Assembly (NCBI GenBank): GCA_903813345.2
Contig: CAIIXF020000002.1
Span: 28,403,223-28,467,222, forward strand
Length of the DNA: 64,000 bases
Reading direction: 5' to 3'
DNA from: Owenia fusiformis
Taxonomy: Eukaryota; Annelida; Polychaeta; Sabellida; Oweniidae
The translations under genes were made by a program, and so were the position numbers. Of the stretch, positions 48,259-59,400 are shown one piece after another (position 1 is the stretch's first letter; each line of letters begins with the position of its first letter). The notes beneath the pieces were generated by a model that saw only the letters and a program-made list of their open reading frames with translations, made no database searches and had not been told where the DNA came from.

Positions 48259-49975
48259 TGTCGGACTTTGTACAAACGAAGGGTAATTTGTGTCAACAAC
48301 TATATTACAAGTGGGTGACGTATGACAGGTATACGTCGCTGTGAAATCACAAGACGTAACAAAATGGCTGAAGTCCCTTCAACTCCTTTGCATAACATAA
48401 AAACTAAAGATTTTGGTAGTGTGTCTATTCCATTTATTCTTACAAATCAATATAAAGTTCTAAACTCCACTGAATGAGCGCGATCCTCAATAAAATCTCA
48501 AAGAGTCCAATAATTACAAAATTACAAGTAGTCCCAAAAAGTCTCAGTGATCTCGGAGATTATGTTTCTTAAAGATCAAAGGAATGCTTAAATCCAAACT
48601 GATCACAATTGTCTCAATCTCAACTAATCTCAAGTATTGAAAATGCTGATCCCGATCCTTCTTCAGGAATCTTAAATCAGGCACAAAATTCAAAAAGTCT
48701 CTATATCAAAAGTCTGATCAAATGGTCTTCTAATCTCAAATGATCTTGGGAATCAAAGACTAAATTCCATAAAAACTTATCAGTTACATCTTCAAAATAT
48801 ATAATCTCTACTTTATTATAATGTCGTTAGTACCTCCAAATGACCCTTCTTCAGGATCACGAGCTAACTATTTGCAACACAGTTTATTCCCTCATAATAC
48901 ATGCCATCTACATAAAGTTAGTCCCTCCAAATGACCTTTCTTCAGGATCACGAGCTAACAATTCACATCTACATAAAGTTAGTCCCTCCAAATGACCTTT
49001 CTTCAGGATCACGAGCTAACAATTCACATCTACATAAAGTTAGTCCCTCCAAATGACCTTTCTTCAGGATCACGAGCTAACAACTCACATCTACATAAAG
49101 TTAGTCCCTCCAAATGACCCTTCTTCAGGATCACGAGCTAACTCAACCTCATTGGTGATATTTAAATGGACAATAAACTCATGAAATATCAGTGGAACTG
49201 TTTCACTTACGTTTTCGTGTAAATACTTGAGCGCCTGTAAATCAAATTCACTCTGAAGTTTCTTCAATGTAATGTCGCAATTAAATTATCATTGATGTCT
49301 CCATTATATCTCCAAAAACGGTCATAAAAGTTGAATTTCTTCCGGACAAAATTCAACACAGCCCCGCCATTGATGAATATTGAAAAACATGGCGTCTAGG
49401 GGTTTACAAATTGTAAATCACGGCAAAATTTTTACCCTAAACTCCCGCCAAAATTATGAAATTGATCACAAGTTATATTGCCCCTTTTACTTGAAATGGG
49501 ATTGGAAATTCGGGCTAATACATAATAAACACACTAACTTTATATAAAAACTACTTTAATTAAAGTTTACATTAAAATATGAAAGAGTAATTAACTTGAC
49601 CTAAGTTTGACTACGTTCGCAAATTTACATATGGCTGCCGTAAGCAGAAAATGTTTTCAAAAGATGCGTCAGAAATATACAAAATCTACACTCTACCTTT
49701 AAATTATAAACGCATCATGGTAATCTCTGGATTATAACAATTGATACTGTTATAAACATAACATGTAATTTACCTTTACAGTGGTAGCAAATCCTGTCCG
49801 AAATTGAGAAAAATTATGTGGTCAATCACTTCCAGACGACACAAGTATAACGCGCATCTATTTTGCGCATGACGGGTTGCTATGCAACTCAGCGCCCTTA
49901 CATAAAATTACAAAGTTGACATGCACTACTCGACCAGTGAAAACTATGACATGGCATATATTTAATTTTCCCACA
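48259..49975 (-). repeat. Gypsy 5' LTR (right in the window)
   Basis: 1717 bp, nearly identical to 37929-39643. Observed differences include a one-base insertion at about 48669 and single substitutions in the 60-bp repeats and near 49262, 49344, 49432, 49453 and 49751. Contains its own 60-bp tandem array at 48906-49142. Confidence 0.95.
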
Positions 49976-50223
49976 ATATGTATGTCGTTAAATACCAAAA
50001 ATTATTACAGCAGTTACTCTGACCATAATTTGTGCCTTTTACTTTTTGAAAATCACGCACAATTTGTGTTAATGTATAACTTAATTTGATTTATAGTTGA
50101 TTTCGAGGATACTAACTTACTTGCTGAAACAAATAACACACCAAGAATAGAGTAACACCTCATACCCGTGATGATGCAATAAGGAAATGTGTCAAGTTGA
50201 TACAAAGAACATTGCCCACCCTG

Positions 50224-50233
50224 TATATAAAAA
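50224..50233 (+). promoter_or_regulatory. Candidate TATA box of the receptor gene
   Basis: TATATAAAAAGG lies about 160 bp upstream of the candidate start codon at 50388, and no better TATA match was noticed nearby. It would put transcription start near 50255. The proximity to the gypsy LTR end (49975) means LTR influence on expression is possible. Not supported by transcript data. Confidence 0.4.
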
Positions 50234-50387
50234 GGAGACTTCCGCATTGGAACATTGGGATCATTTGGAGAAACAAGCCTAGAATCATCATAATCATCAA
50301 TGTTCTAGATCATCAAAAGTACTACTCGCGCGATCGAAGCTTCAATTTATCCTCAAGTGAGACACTGATCGTTGGTTTGATGAGAAT

Positions 50388-50427
50388 ATGACGTCGACTG
50401 AATTCTCGAGGTTAATCGACATGTCAG
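50388..50427 (+). CDS. Candidate first coding exon of the PGRP receptor
   Basis: ATG at 50388 opens [13 protein letters not shown] and ends at TCAG|GTAAAT with one base of the next codon. That phase (1) is exactly what the Death-domain exon at 53845 needs. An in-frame TGA lies upstream, and a TATA box sits about 160 bp before the ATG. The exon is only 40 nt, so chance is a real alternative. If it is not used, translation could begin at ATG 53832, reading through the acceptor as MCIVGVNPK. Confidence 0.35.
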
Positions 50428-53400
50428 GTAAATGTTTTAGACAATAATAATGTTTCAAAAATGTTCCCAAAATTGTGGTCATGCATTGTTCCAACCATTC
50501 TTGTTTCTGAAAGTGAAAGCTAAGAGTACATAAAATAAAAATTACATAACCAAAATTGTAAATGGTATTGTTTAAAGAGAGAATCAGATATAGCGAGCAA
50601 AACAAAGAATTGTTTCAATTTTAGAATATTTCTGGCTTATGTCATTCCTTTTCATGTCTATTTTAAAAAATCTCTTAAGTGCACACTTTATTTCAGGAAA
50701 ACTAAAGATTTTTACAATAATGTTATTTTTCCATATGAATGATAACCATTATTATCATTTGGGAGAATTTTTACATTTTCACTTATTTTTGCACTTTGAA
50801 TCCATTATAACTTCACCAATTTATAACTGTATACTAGTATCATGAATATTTTGGGAGATATTGTATTTGAGATTGTAAGGTATAAATTGATAGGTCAATT
50901 GTACATGTCTAATTTTGTCACCCCATAGATCTGATTCTGCCTTTAATATAATTAATGTAATTGCAATGTATTGTAAATGTTACGTAATGTAACACTTGTC
51001 TATTAATGGTGTAAGTGTTTTATTTAATGGCATTAAAATGTATTTGATCGAGTAGTGAAGCTTGTCTTAATTTCCGTGTTTGTGAAATGGTGATGACTGG
51101 CTTGGCGTCATCGGTGATGCTAACCGTCTTTGTCGAATATGCCGCTTATATTGTAGGCAAGATGTTTTCAAGATTTAGTTTGAACAAGATTTAAGAAAGA
51201 TTTAACGAAAAAGGGAAGCGCATATCAAGGTCTAGTGATTTTGTCAATTACAAGTTAGCTCTTTTCAGCCCGTTATGATTATTTTAATTTTAGGTATATG
51301 GGTTAAAGGTAAATACAATTTGAACAGTTCAATGTACATTCTTCTTCGCGCGGGTGTAGCTTTACTTTTTAACAGTGTAAACATAAATGGTTTAGTATTC
51401 CATTTGCAGCTACGCTTGGGTCGAGTGAACAAAATAGGTGTTTACAATGATGAACAATGTGATTCCTGGTGCAGAGAAATACCTAAACCGTATTGCATAT
51501 GGGTAAACGGAATATAAGAACTATCTTTCGATGAACCCGAGCAGAATATATTGGTCTCTTGTTTTGAACCTGATTGCGTGTACCGTACAATTTATCTCTT
51601 TTCATCATAGACAAATGCATCTCCATCATACATATCAGACAAATTGCATTTTGTTACTTCGCATTAAGTTCAGAAAACACCTTTACTACTACATGATACT
51701 TTTAAACTAGGTTACGATTAGAAAATGTTTTAAATACATTGCAAATTATTAAGTCTGTTTCTAACATCATACAATTGAAGTAGAAGTGCATAATATATGT
51801 TGATATGAAGTTGGCATACACTGTTCAAATAAAATTCAAATTTATGACATGTACGAGTATCGAGACATTGATAGTTTTGAGTTTTCCCCATATTAGTTAA
51901 TTAATATTATTAATTATTAATAAAATATTATTATTATTATTTTTAGCCATATTTATTATTATCGTATGATCTGTAAAATGAAGCCCTCTGATTGGTCAGT
52001 TCTTGTGCTGTACCAATCTGTATTGCTACTGAGATTGTCCCCATTGATCATCTCCGTCGCAATACAGAAAATATTGGTACGGAGGGGACAAACTCCGTAG
52101 CAATACAGAGGATCACACGATAAAAACGTTATTGGATGATTTGAAGTGCAATACAGGATATATTCTGTCTCGATATTCTGTATTGGCACTCGACTTCGTT
52201 TCGGCGTTCCAATACAAAATTTCTCGAGCAGAATATATCTTGTATTGCACTTCAAACCATTCAATTTCGAAACATAACCCTCGTAAGGGAACATGGGGCA
52301 AAGCGGCCCAAAAAATTTAATTTTAAGTTGTTCTGTACGGGGTATTTTCGTATCTGTCAATCATCGCGCACTTTGATGTTCCACTTTATTAATGGTTTGT
52401 GGTTTACATTTTTCGAGTGTTTTATACTTTCCTAGGACTGTCTTCTGTGATTTTTCAATGGTCAAAAATATTGTCGAGAGTGGGGCAAAACGGCCCATGG
52501 GTGGGGCAAAACGGCCCACCCTCTGTTACATGGGTTTTGAAACCAAAATTAATCAATTACAAGACTCGTCCACAAACATCTTATCTCAGACGTTCAAACC
52601 TTTGACAGATAAAGTATTCTTAACCCCTACCATAATTCTAGTCACTCGATATGTGTCGGAAGGAAATTAGACACAAGCCAGATGTTAAAATTGTTACATT
52701 TGAAAACCAATTGTTCTTGCACAATAAGATTTTTGTATGTTATAACATGTGTGGGCCGTTTTGCCCCAAAGACATGTGAATTTTCAAATAGACGTCATTT
52801 TAATTTGCCTAATATTTGAAGCTCGAAATTTTTACAAATAAAGAATAAATGTGCACACTCTATGTAAAATGTTAAATCAAAACGATATTCTATTGTTGCC
52901 GGATTTTTTAGAGATTCTCGTGAGAGGGGTAATTTCCAAAAAAGAGGGTAAAAAGTAGAATTACCTCTTACGTAAAGCGAGACGCTGCTTGGTTAAAAAT
53001 GGACGCTCGAGAAGGTGGCAGATATTTCAAAATTCGATTTTGTGACTTTTGAAGAACCATCTTTTTATAGTTCAAAAGATATTTCGATGGGCCACTTTGC
53101 CCCAGAGGGCCGTTTTGCCCCATGTTCCCCTATTGGTATTGTGAACTAATTAATATAACCAACCTTATTAGTATTGTACTAAGTTTTTTTCTAAACATAA
53201 CTACTACTTACACGAAACGCTGTGCCGTTTACAATATAGAATATTATTCTTATATTATTCTTATGACAAAACAATGAGTGTTAAATGTGTTGGTAATTAT
53301 TTGATGTACGCTCTTGGTAATTCACTCTTTAAACTGATCGCGTAACTTAGACGCAAAAGAGGGAATATCATATAACAAAAACATATAAATGGGACACTTA

Positions 53401-56400
53401 TAAGTGTAAAAATGGGACACTTCGTATCATTCTTCAAAGTGTAACATAGGATCAAACAGATATCCCACGTGATTTACCAAAAGATGGGTAATTTAATAAG
53501 CTTTAAAAAGATATAATATATAATACTATCTTACTTATCTTCAATAATATAGAAAATGTGACAATCTTTTATTGTGCTATCACTATTCGCAAAAGCAGAT
53601 GTTACAATTTAAGAACGAAGCAATTCGTGAAAATGGATGTCCGATATGTATGTCTCTATCTGTAATAATAGCTCTAATCTCATAAAACCCATTATTTGAA
53701 TTAACCTCGCCATAATACCCAAGTAATTATCGCAAATGTACTGACGATCAAACTTCCGCAAGGTTTTTTGCAAGTTTCGTCTCATGGTTTACTAATTGGG
53801 CGTTTAATAATAAGATTTTCTGTGACATTATATGTGCATTGTAGGAGTGAATCCCAAAGGGGGTGCAGCTACCATCCAAAACGTTTCTAAAGAGATGGCG
53901 GAGGTCCTGAGCTTCGTTGATTATGACACCATGCATAGACTGTGTATGCTTCTTAACCCACCTGATGTATTCGGCAATGACTGGCGAATGCTTGGCGATA
54001 AAATGGGATTTACATTTCTCGAGATACGTAATATTCAACAGCGCGAGAAAAATCCGACACAGGCACTACTGTTGGTGTATAAAACACGCACGGGTAAAGG
54101 TAACAAAGAACTACTTACTGACCTACATGACTACACTTTATCAATGGGTCGAGAGGACTGCGTTACACTTCTAAAGCATGCCTTGGAGGGTGAAGATGGA
54201 GATGATTTGAAGATCGATATGTCTGTGCTTACGTGTGGACAGGATAGCATTCTTACTGAACAAATAATAGGTTCGTTCGGTTTTAAAGGAAATATATCAT
54301 CTAAAGATACAATAGAAAATCACCATTTTATACCAACGTTTTGTTCCTTTCCTATTTGAATCAATACATTATTATTCTAAACACAGATCACAACACTATA
54401 TTATATGTTTAAAAGGCATTAGGTCATAAATGTGTTTCCAAAACAAACACTATTATTAGGCATGTATTTTCTAAAACTGGCTCAATTCGTATTTTCAGCA
54501 TTCTTTCGCAAATAAAGACTTAGTTTTGATCTTCATTTCCAATGGATTGATTAGAATTTGATCTTTCATTGGACATCAAGAAACAGTTCACTCAGACCAC
54601 AGGAGTTTAAAATAGATTATCAAAAAGTATTTTCAATCAGTCACTTTACATATGTCAAGTTTTAGCAATGCCATTGAAAGATGGCAAAGTTGTTTGCATC
54701 ACATATTCATTCATTTTTTGATAGATCTTTTAAATCAAGAGATATTCAAAATCACACTTTGTGAAAAGAGAGCGTTCACTTTTTTGGATCTGTGAACTTC
54801 AAATGCTGTTTTCTATGCGAGTTCTCACTTCAGTTTTAACCAAAATAATTTTATTTTATCATATTTGATTGTAAGTGTGAGTAACATGTCTCAAAGATTA
54901 TTTCACCCCTTCCTCTTCAAAAATATGCACACTGTCTGTTGAAGTAGTCACCTGTTTCTATAGCAACGGCATATTTGAAAAGATGAGAAAGATCGGATAC
55001 TGTAAATACAGGTAATGCAAAATTTTTAATATGATGATACCATGTACAGTATGTAAAGAGTGTGTATTCTTTCTTTTGCAGATGCTTCCGAGTTTTATTA
55101 CGGTCGGCTGTGCTGTTTATTGTTGAAAGAAGGCACCGAGCAGATCCGAAACTATTTACTGAATAACTTACCCTCTGGATTTGACAACATTTTCGATGTG
55201 TTGCACAGCAAACGTTACAAAATGCAGTTTCGCCTGCTACGGGAGAAAGAGATACTGACACAAAATCAGTTTAACACGCTATACCCTCCATCGTGTACGG
55301 CGGATCCCTTCGTCTTTGACCAGGAATTACTGTTCATCTTGATCAAACATCTCATCCCACAGGTCGACTTGGACTGGCGCAAGTATCCACAAGAGGACAA
55401 GCTTAAACCAGAGCATGACGTCATCAGATTGAGACATCTACGTCATCGGCTTATACACAAATCGAAAAGAGATCTAAGCCAAAATGAATTCGACCAACTT
55501 TTCAGTGAACTATCTCAGATTTTATTGAGAATGGGACAAAGTCCGGAATCCATCAGCAAATACAGTGATCGCATATCAATATCTGATATACCAGACCTGA
55601 AGCAAGAGTATTCCAAAGCGGTGGCACAGTTGAAGGAAGAATTCATCAGAACCACGATGGCGGCAGACTTCACTCCAAACCGAAAGTTTAATAGATTTAT
55701 GATTATTATCATCCTCTGTTTCGTTACGATGCTAGTAGGAGCATCGTTGTTTGTAGGAATATATCTGTCCACATCAAAATGTGCTGAGAGTCCGGAGCTT
55801 GTAATCAACGGTAAGCCGAATATTCTCACGTCGTTTATGTAATGTCCTTTGTATTCGAGAATCTAACGTAGTTCAATATTGAACAAATATTTCACTCTTT
55901 TGAGGTGAATACCTGTACATCTTTCACAAGTGATATTCCACGAAGTCGGAAGGGCAAGTGGAATATCACCTTGTGAAAGTGCTACAGGTATTCACCGAAA
56001 ATCGAGTGAAATATTTGTTTTATTATATCACTGTTTAGCTAAACATCCCTAATATTATTAAGTCATTAAGTCTTCAGATATTTTTACGTTCCATTTTGAC
56101 TTACACTGAACTAAATTATTTACACTGAACGAAAACAAATTCTTTGAAAATTCCCGGGAGCGTGGGATATCGCTAGATATCTCACGGTTGTCTTATCTGA
56201 TTAGCATTGCCATTGAATATCGCCAGATATCTCACGACATGTGACCCGGTTTTGACCAATCATACTGTCGCTAGCTAGATAGTGATATAATAATATAAGT
56301 TATTGAATGATTTGAAATGCGATACAGGATATATTCTGCTCGAGAAATTCTGTATTGGAACGAGACGAAGTCGAGTGCCGAAACAGAATATCGAGACACA

Positions 56401-59400
56401 ATATATCCTGTATTGCACTTCAAATCATTCAATAACGTTTTTATCTTGAATGTGATCCTCTGTATTGCTACTGAGATTGTCCCCTCCGTACCGATATTTT
56501 CTGTATTGCGACGGAGATGATGAACGGGGATAACCTCAGTAGCAATACAGATTGGTACAGCACAAGAACCGACCAATCAGAGGGCTTCATTTTACAGATC
56601 ATACGATAAGAATGTATATCATAGTTTGAATGAATATGAAAACTAATAATAACCCCACGTACATTTTAAATGTTTGGAACTACTTTGAATTTAAAAAATA
56701 AGCAATCAAATGACTATATTGCAACAGTATATAAAAAATACAAACATATGTACTTGTCCTAACTTTTGTATATTTCAGATAGTTATGTATAATGTGCAGC
56801 AAAGCTGTGGCCTTTTGTAATTTAGGGGGTTTCAGCCATGTTAATTTTTCCGAAAATAACATGGCAGAGAAGCATCAAAATATAAGAAGCCACAGATATG
56901 ATAGCTAAACTACAAAACAAACTAAAATATACAAAAGTTAGGACATGTATAAATGTTTTTATTTTCACATATACTGTTTCAATATGGTCATTTGATTGCT
57001 TAATTTTTAAATTCAAAGTAGTTCTAAACATTAAAAATTTTGCTGTTTATTTATTTCAGAGAGATCTGGTATGTTTCGATACAAGAGTAGAGCGGCATGG
57101 GGTGCGAGACCTCGGACTGAACCGAAAACATTTTTTAGCGCACCAGCTAAATACGTCATCATTATTCACACAGCTGGTTTGGACTGTGTCGATATGGTCG
57201 ACTGCTGTCGGAGCGTCGTTGAAACACAAAACATACACATGGATAAGAATGGTAGGTTTATACATATAAAATGAAAATTATAAGTTTCACCAGAACCATT
57301 TAATAATAAACAGAGTTTCTTGTCTGAATCAATCCGACCATCAATAATATTTCGTTAATTTTAGGATGGCCCGACATTGGCTACAATTTCATGATCGGCA
57401 GTTATGGTGTTGTCTACGAAGGAGTGGGATGGGGCGTTATGGGAATACATTCTCGTGGGTAAGATAAATTGCGTTTTATAGGATATCGACACTGATACAT
57501 AAAAGCAATTTTTGTATTTTTTTGTTCGAAAAGATCAGTGGTGGAAACGTAAGGCGTTTTTATCATGGTCTTTTAATGACCTACATGTAGCTGGAACAAC
57601 AACACTATTGGAATTGCACTTATTGGTGATTTCCGCATGAGACTTCCGGACTGGAAAGCCCTACAAGCCCTTCAAGAAATTCTCTATTATGGAGTCAACA
57701 ATGGATATCTCATGCAAAATTACACAATGTACGGCCATTGCCAGGTGGTACCTTTCTTAAGTCCGGGACGAACCCTGTAGGCCAAGCAAATGGGCTCATA
57801 AAAGGCCCAAACATCCCAAAAATTGCAACAGTTTTTAAATTAGTCTTATATTATGTATTAATATCAGCTGAAAAACATATCAAAAATATAGAAAAATGTA
57901 TACAGTGGACAAATATGAAATTTCACTTCCTAGGTACCCCCTACAACCCTACCCCAAAATTGAGTATTGGTAGGAAACAATTTTTTCTTCCCAAATGTAA
58001 TACTTTAGTCAAGTATTCAAGCTTTATTATGATAGATCACATATTCACAAATAATTAAAATATTATCTTAATCAATTTTGAGACCAGTAATTGGTCATTT
58101 GACCCCAAAGTATAACAAAATAGGCCACAAAACAGGCATGTTATCACATATCTATTTAGATATTTTAGGATCAGTTCGTCAGAAAAGCATGAAAAAAATC
58201 ATGGTGTTACATATTCATATGAACTTTATATTTGGTGAGTGTCAGAATTCTAAGGTGTATACTTAGGAAGAAAAAAATTATTTCATTTTCATAGTTTTGC
58301 CCCGCCCACTATAGGGGAGACTATAGTTTTGATGATTAACTCCCACAATGCATCACATTTGTATTAGAGTTGACATCTAAATCATTTATATAGGCTTGTC
58401 ATCATCTAAAATACAAGTTTTTGAAGGTTTATACCTTATTAGTATAGGAATTATTAGTTGCACCAGGTGAAATGTTAAGGTGACCTCACTTTTATTTGAT
58501 GAATAATTACATATCACCACTCTGATATTAGGGTATTTGATAACTGCTCTATACTAGGCTTATCTAAATAATGTAAGTTGTAGTTTTTTGTGGAATTTAA
58601 TATTGTTTAAATTATTAATTACAATCTGCAATTACAAAATTTGCATATATTTAAATTCATCAGATAAATAAATCATTACATAAGAGTACATTACTATGGA
58701 ACTATCAATTGGATGCATAATGCTGTAGAAACGAATTTATGGTTATCAAACGGAATTTTAACTTACACAGAACATTAAAATCTCAGATATCTGGGGAGTC
58801 TTTCATTAATATAATTTCAGTGCATAGGAATGATGGTAATTCTGTCTGTCAGGTTGGAAAACATTGAGTGTACATGTGCTGCATTCAGAATCGGATGCAG
58901 ATATTGTGATTGTGAAAACTGCAATCCAAAGTGTCCAAACCTCAAATACAGTACTCATACAGATCTCCTTGTGCTTCTCATTTATCATGCACAAAACACA
59001 AACTTCAACATTTTCTTCAAACCTGAACCAAAAGCAGCAACCCAAGAAACAAAATGTTGGAATATAAATGAAATAAGATTGTCTTTGGGAAAAGTGGTCT
59101 GTGACAATATGTTGTTTCTTTTCTGGGGTGTGACATCGCATTCAGGTTATATATGGCATAGACAAGAGGCTATCATTGAGGCAGATAAAAAAGAGTGAGT
59201 TCTTGAGAAAAAAATTAAGCGGTTGTTTTTAAATTACCAAAAGCACTGGTGATCCGCTCGATTACGCTTGTCGTTTCGGTAACAAAATGTCTAAACGTCG
59301 AAAAATTCAATATTTCTTTTTTCCTTTTTTCACGCATTGTAGGCAGAATCCCCACGATGTTTTTTTCTCACAGAATTGTTGATTTAATTCCTTACTTAAG

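Larger units (their letters stand above)
37929..49975 (-). mobile_element. Ty3/gypsy LTR retrotransposon, recent but broken
   Basis: A 12.05-kb element flanked by ATAT on both sides (37925-37928 and 49976-49979). The two 1.7-kb LTRs differ at only about a dozen positions by eye. In element orientation the order is LTR, tRNA-Leu-type primer site, Gag, zinc knuckles, protease, reverse transcriptase, RNase H, integrase with GPF motif, a long Ser/Arg-rich tail with a C2H2 zinc finger, polypurine tract, LTR. Protease-RT-RNase H-integrase order places it in Ty3/gypsy. One frameshift and one stop codon break pol, and a further frameshift separates the tail. No envelope gene was recognised. Confidence 0.95.

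Noticed and set aside
51275-51517. 80-aa frame with a Cys/Trp-containing end followed by GTAAAC, considered as an alternative first exon
   Set aside because: No recognised motif, and no paralogue support. The 50388 exon has better context.
53748-54038. 96-aa minus-strand frame over the Death exon
   Set aside because: Antisense shadow of the real exon.
57738-58058. 106-aa frame crossing the PGRP exon into the transposon
   Set aside because: It is out of the PGRP frame; most of it is transposon TIR, and a similar frame appears in the inverted TIR at 61959-62405.
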